Source of the DNA: G965225705 sp965225705
Lineage (GTDB): Bacteria > Pseudomonadota > Alphaproteobacteria > Caulobacterales > Maricaulaceae
Direction: 5' to 3'
Assembly: GCA_965225705.1 (NCBI GenBank)
Contig: OZ245325.1
Coordinates: forward strand, 1,178,001-1,242,000
DNA: 64,000 nt
The stretch's first letter is position 1; every line of letters begins with the position of its first letter. The translations under genes were made by a program, and so were the position numbers. A model generated the notes under the pieces. The model was not told the origin of the DNA, did not search any database, and worked only from the letters and a program-made list of their open reading frames with translations. Of the stretch, positions 54,564-63,153 are shown piece by piece.

Positions 54564-54901
54564 AAAATTAATCTGTGTTAAATAAACTTATAGGTGGCAT
54601 TCTTTTCAAAAAGATTAATATATTCTACTCGTTTTGAAGCCTCATAATCAAACCCCAGCTATTCTCTGCTTGTGTGAAGTATAAAAAATATCCAGAATTT
54701 TTTATAAAGGCTATAGCGTTAAGAAATACGTGCTGACTGCGCGTACGCACGTGATTAAGGGTGTGCCCTTCCTAAAGTGGAATGTTTTTGAAATTTCTTA
54801 CCCAACTGAGCCAGCGGAAAAGAGGTTATATACTCTTCAAAGCTTAAGTTCATGAATGGAAATACGGATACGGCTTAGCTCAGCTGAAACAGGAGACAGG
54901 T
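54564..54901. other. Intergenic region upstream of copA
   Basis: About 340 bases without a gene. An inverted repeat ACGTGC-N13-GCACGT lies at 54728-54752, and a small hairpin AAGGG-TGTG-CCCTT follows at about 54757-54770. Either could serve as an operator for the copper genes, but they do not match the CueR or CopR sites I know. No copper-sensing regulator gene is adjacent. Confidence 0.35.
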
Positions 54902-55540
54902 CTAGTCTTCAGCCTGCTCAGAACTGGCTTCTTCACCCTCTTCACCTTCAGCAGCCTCATCCTCAACAGAGAGTGCAGCACGGGCACCAGCAATCGTGGC
55001 AATGGTAAAATCGCGATCCTGCACTGTCACATGGGCCCCTTCAGGCAAAGAAATATCAGAAATATGAATATTATCCCCGATTTCAAGATCCGTTAAATCA
55101 ACTTCAATGGCCTCAGGAATATGTCCCGCCGGAACATTGAGCTCAATTGTGTGGCGGACAATATTGAGGGCCCCTCCACGCTTAAGTCCGGGTGAAGCTT
55201 CCTCGTTAAGAAAGCGAACAGGAACCTCAACAGCAATAACCGTATCGGTTTCCACACGGAAAAGATCGAGGTGCAAAGGCTTGTCTGTTACAGGATGGAA
55301 CTGAATATCACGAACGATGACAGGCTGTTTTTCTTTTTTATGCTGAATTGTGATCATTTTGGAGAGGATTTGCCCTGCATTCAGAGCTTTTTGCACTTCT
55401 CTTGTCTCCAAAGCCACAGAAACAGGTTTAAGGGAACCACCATACAAAATGGCCGGCGTTAACCCATCACGACGGTTTGCCCTGGCAGAGCTTTTGCCAT
55501 TTTCTGCACGTGTTTCAACTTTTAAAACAAGATCTGCCAT
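54902..55540 (-). CDS. rplY: 50S ribosomal protein L25 (Ctc form)
   Basis: A 212-residue L25/TL5/Ctc protein. The N-terminal 5S-rRNA-binding domain (about 1-95) has the family pattern GKSSARANRRDGLTPAILYGG. The C-terminal TL5 beta domain (about 100-190) has EVPVRFLNEEASPGLKRGGALNIVRHTIEL and ends in a disordered acidic tail of Glu/Ala. The longer Ctc type is common in alphaproteobacteria and is often followed by pth, which is not seen here. Ribosome site is acceptable. Confidence 0.96.
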   Translation of the reverse strand: MADLVLKVETRAENGKSSARANRRDGLTPAILYGGSLKPVSVALETREVQKALNAGQILSKMITIQHKKEKQPVIVRDIQFHPVTDKPLHLDLFRVETDTVIAVEVPVRFLNEEASPGLKRGGALNIVRHTIELNVPAGHIPEAIEVDLTDLEIGDNIHISDISLPEGAHVTVQDRDFTIATIAGARAALSVEDEAAEGEEGEEASSEQAED

Positions 55541-55859
55541 AATCTCAATCCTTCATATTCCTAAAATGCGCAGTAAAAGGCTTCCCATAGTTTCTATCAC
55601 AGAATATAGTCTTTTATACGTGATAAAAGTAGAAAACCAGTATATTTCTTCAGGAAAGTCTCAAAACCCCAGACCCCATAAACCACAAAATTTTTAAAGG
55701 CAAGAGAAAAAAGAAGCAAAGCTTGAATCTTTGCTCTTCTTTTTTATAATCCTTACCAGAAGTCTGAAGACAAAGTTTTGACCTGCCCTCATGCCTGATT
55801 TTTAGACCTCTTACCATAAAAAGTCAAAACCATATATCATAAAAAGGTATTCATATCCT
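55541..55859. other. Divergent intergenic region between rplY and the S9 peptidase
   Basis: About 320 bases. It must hold outward promoters for both genes. It also contains the bidirectional terminator-like hairpin listed next, which no flanking gene needs. No small ORF with a ribosome site was found. Confidence 0.4.
55705..55746. terminator. Orphan terminator-like hairpin with T-runs on both strands
   Basis: AGCAAAG (55715-55721), loop CTTGAAT, CTTTGCT (55729-55735), with AAGAAG and CTTCTT extensions separated by a small bulge. The right side is followed by a T-run on the plus strand, and the left side by a T-run on the minus strand. No annotated gene ends here, since both neighbours point away. 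Confidence 0.5.
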
Positions 55860-58166
55860 ATGCTGTCTTTAAAAAAGCCTGTGCAGATCACAAACATGCT
55901 GGCTGCGCTCTCTCTTCTTGGTTTTACAGGTCCTGCTATGGCAGAAAACAATGCGCCGTCTCCGCAGCATCTTTCACCGGAACGTCTCCATGCGGCCCCT
56001 GCCCTGTCAGGGCCCGGACCACGTGGCCTGGCGTTTTCCCCGGACGGGCGCTTTATAACTTTTCTCAAAGGACGGAAGGATAATGCCCTTCAACTGGATC
56101 TGTGGGGCATGGACAGGGAAACAGGCCAGATAAATCTATGGGTCGATTCTACACAACTTGTGCCGGAGGAAGGTGAGCTTTCTGATGTTGAGAAAGCACG
56201 ACGTGAACGCAAGCGTATTATTTCAAGAGGCATTATTACCTATGACTGGGATCGTCAGGGAGAAGCTCTCCTTATTCCTTTAGGGGGTGATGTATATCTG
56301 GCGCGTCCCCGATCTTCTGAAACGCCACAACGCCTGGCAAAAACAAAAGCGTATGAGACAGATGCACGTTTATCCCCTAAGGGGAGTTTTGTTGCTTATA
56401 TACGTGCTCAAAACCTCTATATCCAGGACCTTAAAACACGGCAGGAATACCCTGTTACGCAGGATGGCGGCCAGCATATTGCCTATGGTATGGCAGAATT
56501 TATTGCTCAGGAGGAAATGGGACGCGACACGGGATACTGGATTTCCCCTGATGATCGCTTTATTGCCTATACACGTACGGATGACAGCAAAGTACCCCTC
56601 ATTAAGCGAACGGCCATTGGAACGCAGGGCACAGAGGTCACAGAACAGCGTTATCCCCGCGCAGGGGAAGAAAACGTTAAAATTAACCTCTTTGTTTTTG
56701 ATTTTAAAAAGAAAAAAAGCATTGAAGTTAACCTTGGTCAAACTTCTGATGTTTATCTGGCCCGTGTCAATTGGGGGCCAGGTGACAGTCTTTATATCCA
56801 ACGTCAGAACCGGGAGCAGACGCGCCTTGATCTTTTACGTGCTGATCCTGAAACAGGGGTAACACATCTTGTTCTCAGTCAAACCTCTCCAGCCTGGATT
56901 AATCTCTCATATGATTTTATTCCCCTTAAAACAGGTGGTTTTCTCTGGACTTCTGAACAAACAGACTTTCGTCATATTATGCTGTATGACGAACAGGGGC
57001 AGCTGAAGCATCAGGTTACCTCAGGAAACTGGCCTGTTGCCCGCCTTGTTGGACTGGATGAGAACAAAGGCCTTGTATATTTTGAAGGCTTTAAAGATAC
57101 GCCTCTGGAGCGTCAGCTCTATGTGGTGGACTATTTGAAAGAGAAAGCCAGCCCAAAACGTCTGACCAAAGCGGGGGGAAGCTGGTCTGTTAAGATGAAC
57201 AAACAGGCCACAGCCTTTCTTGGGAGCTTTTCAAACCCCAAAACACCTCCACAGACAGGGCTTTATAATGCTCAGGGTGACCTGATACGCTGGATTGAAG
57301 AAAATCCCCTTGATACGACTCACCCCTATTTTCCTTACAAAGAACAACACAGCGTGCCAGATTTTGGGACCCTGACAACACAGGATGGGACAACACTTTA
57401 TTACAGTCTTTTAAAACCCTCTGATTTTGACCCTCATAAGCGTTATCCCGTTATTCTTCAGGTTTATGGAGGTCCCCATGTCCAGACAGTACGCAAAACC
57501 TGGGGTCGCCTGTTTGATCAATTATTGGTTCAGCGTGGGTATCTTGTTTTTCGTCTGGACAATCGTGGTTCTGCGAACAGAGGTACAGCCTTTGAGACCG
57601 CCATTCACCGCCGTTTTTCTGAAAAAGAGGTGGAAGATCAGCTTCAGGGTGTAGACTGGCTTAAAAAGCAGAGCTTTGTGGATCCCCGCCATATTGGGGT
57701 AATGGGCTGGAGTTATGGGGGGTATATGACCCTTATGTTGATGTTAAAAGCTCCCAAAACCTTTGCCGCAGGGGTTGCAGGAGCACCCGTCACAGACTGG
57801 GGCCTTTATGATACCCATTATACAGAACGTTATATGGGAACCCCTGAAGATAATCCGGAAGGTTATAAAAAAGGCTCTGTTCTGACCTATGCAGACAAAC
57901 TTGAACATCCCCTTCTTCTTGTTCATGGACTGTCTGATGATAATGTTTTGTTTGAACACAGCGCACGTCTTATAGACAACTGGGCACGGAAGAACCTCCT
58001 GTTTGAAACCATGCTTTATCCGGGTCAAACCCATAAGCTTTCTGGTCAGGGACATAGTCTTCATTTCACACGCACAGCCCTGAATTTCTTTGATCGATAT
58101 CTGGGGCCTCAAAAAACATCTTTACCGGTGAGGAAAGATAAAAAAACAGGCCAGAACATGAAGTAA
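55860..58166 (+). CDS. Secreted S9 family dipeptidyl peptidase IV-like enzyme
   Basis: A 768-residue exported serine peptidase. Signal peptide ends near GPAMA|ENN. The N-terminal beta-propeller (about 60-490) begins RGLAFSPDGRFITFLKGRKDN and contains the Glu motif GMAEFIAQEEMGRDTGYW, which binds the substrate N-terminus in DPP IV. The alpha/beta-hydrolase domain has the triad Ser in GWSYGGYMT, Asp in HGLSDDNVLFEH and His in GQTHKLSG. It would remove dipeptides, often Xaa-Pro, from peptides in the periplasm. No strong ribosome site was seen before the ATG. Confidence 0.93.
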   Translation: MLSLKKPVQITNMLAALSLLGFTGPAMAENNAPSPQHLSPERLHAAPALSGPGPRGLAFSPDGRFITFLKGRKDNALQLDLWGMDRETGQINLWVDSTQLVPEEGELSDVEKARRERKRIISRGIITYDWDRQGEALLIPLGGDVYLARPRSSETPQRLAKTKAYETDARLSPKGSFVAYIRAQNLYIQDLKTRQEYPVTQDGGQHIAYGMAEFIAQEEMGRDTGYWISPDDRFIAYTRTDDSKVPLIKRTAIGTQGTEVTEQRYPRAGEENVKINLFVFDFKKKKSIEVNLGQTSDVYLARVNWGPGDSLYIQRQNREQTRLDLLRADPETGVTHLVLSQTSPAWINLSYDFIPLKTGGFLWTSEQTDFRHIMLYDEQGQLKHQVTSGNWPVARLVGLDENKGLVYFEGFKDTPLERQLYVVDYLKEKASPKRLTKAGGSWSVKMNKQATAFLGSFSNPKTPPQTGLYNAQGDLIRWIEENPLDTTHPYFPYKEQHSVPDFGTLTTQDGTTLYYSLLKPSDFDPHKRYPVILQVYGGPHVQTVRKTWGRLFDQLLVQRGYLVFRLDNRGSANRGTAFETAIHRRFSEKEVEDQLQGVDWLKKQSFVDPRHIGVMGWSYGGYMTLMLMLKAPKTFAAGVAGAPVTDWGLYDTHYTERYMGTPEDNPEGYKKGSVLTYADKLEHPLLLVHGLSDDNVLFEHSARLIDNWARKNLLFETMLYPGQTHKLSGQGHSLHFTRTALNFFDRYLGPQKTSLPVRKDKKTGQNMK

Positions 58167-58483
58167 AACACCAGATCAAATTTTTAATTTCTTTATAAAA
58201 AGGAATACCCCATGACTGCCTTAAGTGGATGCTTTGCAAACACCCCTCCTCCCCCATATTATGCTGTTATTTTTACAGCTCTGAGAACTGAGGGAGATCA
58301 GGGTTATGCCAGAACAGCCGATCGTAAGGGAACCAGATCAGTTCAGGATAGCTGCACATAAAGGACCACTGAGGTTTATGCAGGTTCGTCGTCCGGGAAA
58401 TTATGTTCTAAAATATCTTTCTTTTACATCCTGTTCTTTGCTAGAAGGAAGGCTAAGTTTTTTGTGCTATAAGGAAACACGGC
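58167..58483. other. Intergenic region before gltX containing a gene remnant
   Basis: About 320 bases. The left part holds the truncated monooxygenase-like ORF described separately. The right part, up to the gltX ribosome site (AAGGAAACACGGC), has no recognised feature. Confidence 0.4.
58212..58361 (+). pseudogene. Truncated antibiotic-biosynthesis-monooxygenase-like protein
   Basis: A 49-codon reading frame with a perfect ribosome site (AAGGA 7 bases before the ATG). The first ~37 residues include PPPPYYAVIFTALRTEGDQGYARTADR, residues of which (PPPYYAVIF, RTEGDQGY) match the N-terminus of a stand-alone ABM-superfamily protein family of about 105 residues as I remember it. After TADR the sequence loses similarity (KGTRSVQDSC) and stops. 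The remaining two thirds of the domain is not found before gltX. I read it as a gene truncated by an indel or deletion that left the start region intact. The ABM assignment is from memory and untested. Confidence 0.6.
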
Positions 58484-59824
58484 ATGACTTCAAAATCTCC
58501 CAGACTTCGTTTTGCTCCCTCTCCCACAGGCAGGCTTCATGTGGGCAATATGCGCACAGCCCTGCAAAACGCTCTGTTTTGCCTTAAAAGTAAAGGTGAC
58601 TTTATCCTGCGTATAGATGACACAGACAAAGAGCGTTCAAAACCTGTCTTTGAGGAAGGTATTCACGAAGATCTCTCCTGGATGGGTCTTGAACCTGCGG
58701 AGATTTTTCATCAGTCCCATCGTTTTGATCTATATGATAAGGCATCCGAACGCCTGAAAGAGGCTGGCCTGCTCTATCCCTGTTATGAAACAGCAGAGGA
58801 GTTAGAGAGAAAACGGCGTCTCGCGCGGGCTGAAGGGCGCCCCCCTGTTTATGATCGCACGGCCCTGAAGCTGAGCGATACGGACAGAAGCAAACTGGAA
58901 GCAGAAGGACGAAAACCTCACTGGCGTTTTAAACTCTCAGGTCAGAAAATATTCTGGCATGATTTGGTGCGTGGCGAACAGAGTATTGAGACCGCTTCTG
59001 TCTCTGATCCTGTTGTCATCCGTGCTGATGGATCTTATCTCTATACTCTGCCGAGTGTTGTGGATGATATCGATTTAGGTATTACCCATATTGTACGCGG
59101 TGAAGATCATGTGACCAATTCCGGCGTTCAAATTGAAATTTTTGAGGCTTTGGGAGGCCATACCCCCCTCTTTGCGCACACCCCCCTTATCACGGATGCC
59201 AAAGGGGAACCTCTGTCGAAACGGCTGGACAGTTTTTCTATAGAACTGTTGAGGGAAGAAGATTATGAACCTATGGCTCTGGCTTCCTGCCTTGCCAAAA
59301 TTGGAACTTCTGATCCTGTGGAAGCCTGTTTTGACTCTGAACAGCTGGCCCGGGGCTTTTCTTTTGAAAAAATAGGGCGTGCCCCTGCTCGCTTTGACCC
59401 CAGGGAACTGAGCCGTCTCAATGCCCACATCCTTCGTGAAACACCCTATACTGATTTAAAACTAAGACTCGATGAGCTTGGTGTATCTGAAGCCTTATGG
59501 GAAGCTGTGAAAGCGAATATTTCTGTTCTTGAAGATGCCCTTTTATGGAAAAACATCCTTGAACACCCCCTTGACCCTGTTCTGGATAATCCTGGCCTGA
59601 CACAAAAGGCTGCTGAACTTTTACCCCTCTCACCTTTAACACCAGAGACATGGAGCTTATGGACAAAAACCATTCAGAATGAAACAGGGGTTAAGGGTAA
59701 AAAGCTCTTTCTTCCCCTGCGCCTTGCTCTCACAGGACAGTCTCACGGCCCGGATATGGCACAACTCCTGCCCCTTATTGGTTATGATAAAACCCTGAGA
59801 CGTCTTCAGGGGAAAACAGCCTGA
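58484..59824 (+). CDS. gltX: Glutamate--tRNA ligase
   Basis: A 446-residue class I aminoacyl-tRNA synthetase that charges tRNA-Glu (and tRNA-Gln in bacteria lacking GlnRS). The HIGH motif is HVGN in FAPSPTGRLHVGNMRTAL, and the KMSKS loop is PLSKRLDSFS. The catalytic domain (about 1-320) includes FILRIDDTDKERS and IVRGEDHVTNSGVQIEIFEALG, followed by the helical anticodon-binding domain. Its 446 residues are slightly shorter than many GltX (about 470). Many alphaproteobacteria have two GltX-type genes and this could be either. A good ribosome site fixes the start. Confidence 0.95.
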   Translation: MTSKSPRLRFAPSPTGRLHVGNMRTALQNALFCLKSKGDFILRIDDTDKERSKPVFEEGIHEDLSWMGLEPAEIFHQSHRFDLYDKASERLKEAGLLYPCYETAEELERKRRLARAEGRPPVYDRTALKLSDTDRSKLEAEGRKPHWRFKLSGQKIFWHDLVRGEQSIETASVSDPVVIRADGSYLYTLPSVVDDIDLGITHIVRGEDHVTNSGVQIEIFEALGGHTPLFAHTPLITDAKGEPLSKRLDSFSIELLREEDYEPMALASCLAKIGTSDPVEACFDSEQLARGFSFEKIGRAPARFDPRELSRLNAHILRETPYTDLKLRLDELGVSEALWEAVKANISVLEDALLWKNILEHPLDPVLDNPGLTQKAAELLPLSPLTPETWSLWTKTIQNETGVKGKKLFLPLRLALTGQSHGPDMAQLLPLIGYDKTLRRLQGKTA

Positions 59825-59961
59825 AGTTACTCCAGGGTAATATGTTGATGACCAACAGAAATATAATTATAACAACATAATTGAAAAGGACTATAATCTT
59901 TCCTCAACAGGTGCTAGACTATCTTTTCATGAGTATTCATATATAAGATTAGGGAAAAAAC

Positions 59962-60708
59962 ATGAAAAAAACTATAGCTTCAATGTTTGCTTTTGGGGCA
60001 CTCTTTGCCTCTGGCCAGGCTTATGCTTCCTGTGATCAACTGCCGGATCAGGCCAGCCTGGATAAAGCTTTAAAGGGCGTTGTTAACACAACAAGTCAGG
60101 AAAAAAACGGTGGCCTGGAACTGAATATGTGGGCCGCTCTGGTCGCCAGAGATGGAAAAGTTTGCGCTGTTGCTAAAACAGGGAAAAACCCCGATGACCA
60201 ATGGCCCGGAAGCCGTGTCATTTCTGCGCAAAAAGCCAATACAGCCAATGCCTTTAGTTTGCCGGGCTTTGCTCTGTCCACTGCAAATTTGTGGAAACCC
60301 ACACAACCGGGTGGATCTTTGTTTGGCCTGCAATTGAGTAACCCCGTCAATACAGATGTCGCCTATCGCGGTGAATATAAAAAATTTGGCACCAGCGACG
60401 ACCCCATGGTTGGCGGCCGTATAGGTGGCGTTAATGTTTTTGGGGGAGGCCTTGCTCTTTATAATGAGAAAGGTGAAATTGTTGGCGGTTTAGGTGTTAG
60501 TGGAGACACTTCATGCGCTGATCATAATATTGCCTGGAAAACACGTCACGCTTTGCAGCTTGATTATGTTCCCGGTGGTGTTTCTTCTACAAAAGATGAC
60601 AATATCATCTATGATGAGAAGAATGGATTTTCTCACGCACTTTGTGGTGGTGGTGAAGCTGATATTGCTCAAAAGCTTCCTCAAACACACCCGGTTCGCA
60701 AGAAATAG
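59962..60708 (+). CDS. Secreted GlcG/HbpS-like heme-binding family protein (DUF336)
   Basis: A 248-residue exported protein. The signal peptide is clear (cleavage near SGQAYA|SC). The body follows the GlcG/HbpS (DUF336) plan: LDKALKGVVNTTSQEKNGGLELNMWAALVARDGKVCAVAKTG, then ISAQKANTANAFSLP, and the glycine-rich GRIGGVNVFGGGLALYNEKGEIVGGLGVSGDTSC near the end. HbpS-type members bind heme or sense redox in the cell exterior; other members have no known activity. Four or more cysteines in the mature protein may form disulfides. A TAGGGAA ribosome site precedes the ATG. A strong hairpin follows its stop. Confidence 0.82.
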   Translation: MKKTIASMFAFGALFASGQAYASCDQLPDQASLDKALKGVVNTTSQEKNGGLELNMWAALVARDGKVCAVAKTGKNPDDQWPGSRVISAQKANTANAFSLPGFALSTANLWKPTQPGGSLFGLQLSNPVNTDVAYRGEYKKFGTSDDPMVGGRIGGVNVFGGGLALYNEKGEIVGGLGVSGDTSCADHNIAWKTRHALQLDYVPGGVSSTKDDNIIYDEKNGFSHALCGGGEADIAQKLPQTHPVRKK

Positions 60709-60732
60709 GCTCACGTTTTAATTTATGATGTG

Positions 60733-60764
60733 CATCCTGGACTTTTAAAGAAAAGTCCAGGATG
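60733..60764. terminator. Strong bidirectional terminator hairpin
   Basis: A perfect 14-bp stem, CATCCTGGACTTTT (60733-60746) with AAAAGTCCAGGATG (60751-60764), around a 4-base loop. It sits between the stop of the secreted protein and the stop of the convergent cupin gene, so it can serve both. T-runs beyond the stem are poor, but the stem itself ends in TTTT/AAAA. Confidence 0.75.
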
Positions 60765-60809
60765 TTACACATGTTGTACTTTTTCTTCTGTGACGCAGGA
60801 AAACATGTC

Positions 60810-61340
60810 TTAAGGAAGGGATGACGCACCAATTAAAACAACAACAAACATAGCGTTTTCTTCCCCATGAGCAACCCAGGAATGGCGGGTAGCCTGCTGA
60901 ATAACAACATCGCCCGGGTGTATCCTGACCTCAGTTTCATCAAGAATTAAAGAAGCTTCCCCCTTCAAAAGAACGACGACATCAAGACTTCGTGTCACAT
61001 GCATACAGGGATGACGTTCTGTCCCCGTGAGGCAATCCTCAGCCCCCATACGAGCAAAAGCTACCTCTGCCATGGCACTCAAAGACTGTGCAGGTATTTT
61101 ACCTTTATGGGGACTGAGATCAAAGTAACGTACTTTAAGACCACCCTGTGGAGGTTTAAGTCCAACCTGTTGAGGGCCACAATCACGACTGTGGCAATAG
61201 AGACGATCCTGAATGTTTTTCACTTCCCAGAGATCGTACAGCCCCCCTAATTCACCAAAAGAAAGCTCTCCTGAAGGGGGACCATCCAAAAGAACCTCTG
61301 AAATACCATCATCACTAACCTTTGTAATAATACGGCGCAT
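60810..61340 (-). CDS. Cupin-domain protein
   Basis: A 176-residue soluble protein. The C-terminal ~70 residues have a single cupin barrel: HVTRSLDVVVLLKGEASLILDETEVRIHPGDVVIQQATRHSWVAHGE, in which GEASLILDETEV and PGDVVIQQATRHSW are the two cupin motifs. Metal-ligand His residues are partly present (HSW, His at the start of HVTRSLD). The N-terminal part (about 1-95) is a second, degenerate beta region. Such stand-alone cupins often occur near oxidoreductases and regulate or isomerise small molecules; the substrate is unknown. A decayed aldehyde dehydrogenase and an SDR lie upstream on the same strand. Confidence 0.75.
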   Translation of the reverse strand: MRRIITKVSDDGISEVLLDGPPSGELSFGELGGLYDLWEVKNIQDRLYCHSRDCGPQQVGLKPPQGGLKVRYFDLSPHKGKIPAQSLSAMAEVAFARMGAEDCLTGTERHPCMHVTRSLDVVVLLKGEASLILDETEVRIHPGDVVIQQATRHSWVAHGEENAMFVVVLIGASSLP

Positions 61341-61606
61341 AAGATAAAGATCTTTCCAAAAAACTAAGAGTCTTTACTCTGTTTAGAGTTTCTACTCTTT
61401 AAATTATAAAAAACCTGGTTTCCAGGTACATATAAATAAGTTATAAAAAGTATATGCTTTATTTAAAAAACACATTTATATATAGATCACGTTTTCTTAA
61501 TTTTCTATTTCAAAAAAAACTGCAAAAGTTTATATTATACGATTTTAATTTAAAATTTTTTATATACAAAAGCCTTCTTATTAAGGTAAAAATATAGAGT
61601 ATAAGT

Positions 61607-62040
61607 CTATAAAAGCCTAATCAGTTTTTTATTAAGCAAACCCTCCATACCGGGGCAACCTAATTCATGACTGAAATCGGGATTTTTTGTACCTCCAAAA
61701 GGAAGACAGAATTCAAGAATCATCATATTCTTAATAAGATTGATACCTGTTTCAAGCCAGAAAGCAAGACGTTTTTCTTGTTCTACATTAACGCTCATAA
61801 CAACTGAACTAAGGCCAAAAGGTGAGTCGTTAGCCAGATTTATTGCTGCATCTTCATCCTTCACTTTATAAACGACAGCAACAAAAGCAAATAACTCTTT
61901 ATAGTCAACATCCATGTCCTTTGTCATATTTCTCAGGATGACTGATTTAAGCCAGGCTCCCGGCAGTTCTTTACATTCCCCGGCAGGCGTATAAGTCCCG
62001 CCCCCTCACCCACAGCATGTAACAAATGTAAAACATTCTT
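61607..62040 (-). pseudogene. Decayed aldehyde dehydrogenase, C-terminal remnant
   Basis: The frame from 61927 to 61607 encodes the C-terminal third of an aldehyde dehydrogenase: YKELFAFVAVVYKVKDED matches the normal ELFGPVA-V-KVKDEDEAI, then INLANDSPFGLSS, PFGGTK, and LLNKKLIRL. Similarity continues upstream of the first Met (KELPGAWLKSVILRNM, as in the PGAW--PTVL region). That frame then hits a TGA at 62008-62006; beyond it a related-looking stretch (LLHAVGEGAG) continues in another frame. The Rossmann and catalytic domains with the active-site Cys are missing. Several conserved residues have changed (FGP to FAF, SGYGRE to PDFSHE). It is therefore a frameshifted, truncated pseudogene. The remaining ORF might still be translated but cannot be an active dehydrogenase. 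Confidence 0.8.
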
Positions 62041-62199
62041 TCTTACTAACCATGGACATATAAAAGGTTTATGAGTCATAGAGAGGGCTCTTTTCACTCA
62101 TTATTTATCAGAATATTTCTTAAAGCTTTTTCTGGTTTTTCTGGTGAAAAGGTTGAGGGTTTAAATTACCATGAGTCTACGGCCCAGCCTTTGGTCAAA

Positions 62200-62922
62200 T
62201 TATGCTGGCTGGCCTGTTGCAGCAATAAGAATTTCCCGTATACAAACATTTTGTGGCTGTTGATAAGCAAACAGAACTGTGCGGGCAATATCATCAGCCT
62301 TCAGGACGCCACCCATAGAGGTTTTCCAGGCTTCATAATCTGCTTTAATTTTATCTGATGTTGTATGACTTAAAAGCTCAGTTTCAACAGCTCCAGGACC
62401 TATTGTGATAACACGCACATCACTGCCAGCCACTTCCTCCCGAACATTTTCACTGATAGCATGAACAGCAAATTTAGTACCACAATATGCCGCATGATTA
62501 GGAAAAGTTTTGCGTCCTGCAATAGAAGAAATATTGATAATTGTCCCTTGCCTACGTTGTTTCATGGGGCCAAGGACAGTCTGCATACCATTAAGAAGTG
62601 CTAAAACATTAACGTCATACATACGGCGCCATTCTTTCGGATCCTGGGTATCGATCTGTCCCAGTAACATCACACCGGCATTGTTAATAAGGCAATCTGC
62701 CGGCCCATATTCTTTCTCAGCCTCTGTTATGGCTTTATTAAAGGAAGTTCTGTCTGTTACATCTGTTTTTATACAGAGGGTTTTAGGAAGATCAAGAGCC
62801 TCAAGTCGCTCAAGACGTCGTGCAAGTAAAAGTAAAGGATGACCAGCTTCACTAAAACGACGTGCTATAGCTTCACCAATGCCAGAGCTTGCACCTGTAA
62901 TCACAATAAGAGATTTAGACAT
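62200..62922 (-). CDS. Short-chain dehydrogenase/reductase
   Basis: A 240-residue classical SDR. It has the cofactor motif TGASSGIGEAIARRF, NNAGVMLLG, the catalytic Ser in INISSIAGRKTF, and YCGTK with Tyr and Lys. An Arg-Arg pair after the second strand (LLARRLERL) suggests NADP(H) preference. The C-terminal TSMGGVLKADDIARTVLFAYQQP is typical of the YdfG-like/SDR_a5 group, which includes serine and 3-hydroxy acid dehydrogenases, but the substrate is not determined. It is upstream of the aldehyde dehydrogenase remnant on the same strand and may once have formed a pathway unit with it and the cupin. Confidence 0.9.
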   Translation of the reverse strand: MSKSLIVITGASSGIGEAIARRFSEAGHPLLLLARRLERLEALDLPKTLCIKTDVTDRTSFNKAITEAEKEYGPADCLINNAGVMLLGQIDTQDPKEWRRMYDVNVLALLNGMQTVLGPMKQRRQGTIINISSIAGRKTFPNHAAYCGTKFAVHAISENVREEVAGSDVRVITIGPGAVETELLSHTTSDKIKADYEAWKTSMGGVLKADDIARTVLFAYQQPQNVCIREILIAATGQPA

Positions 62923-63053
62923 AATTGATCCCCTTCAGGTTTATTATTTAACCTCATACGTTTATCTTAAAGGGCATATAACAGCAAGTTTTTTTATACC
63001 TGGTCCAGAAAGAGATCTACCCCCAGGGGGTCTTCAGGTTTTCATTAAATGAT

Positions 63054-63088
63054 AAAAAGGGCGCCCTCCAAAGCGGAAAGCGCCCTTT
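63054..63088 (-). terminator. Rho-independent terminator of the phasin gene
   Basis: On the minus strand AAAGGGCGC pairs with GCGCCCTTT (9 bp) around an internal loop that itself can pair TCC/GGA, followed by TTTTTATC. It lies about 65 bases after the phasin stop. Confidence 0.85.
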
Positions 63089-63153
63089 CATATAAATATA
63101 TTTTCAAAAGTAAAAATTCGTTCCCACTTCAGAAATCCGGATATATTTAAGTC

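Noticed and set aside
58306..58587. 93-codon frame upstream of and overlapping gltX, with ATG and a nearby GGAG
   Set aside because: It runs about 100 bases into gltX in another frame, has no recognisable similarity, and its left end overlaps the monooxygenase remnant.
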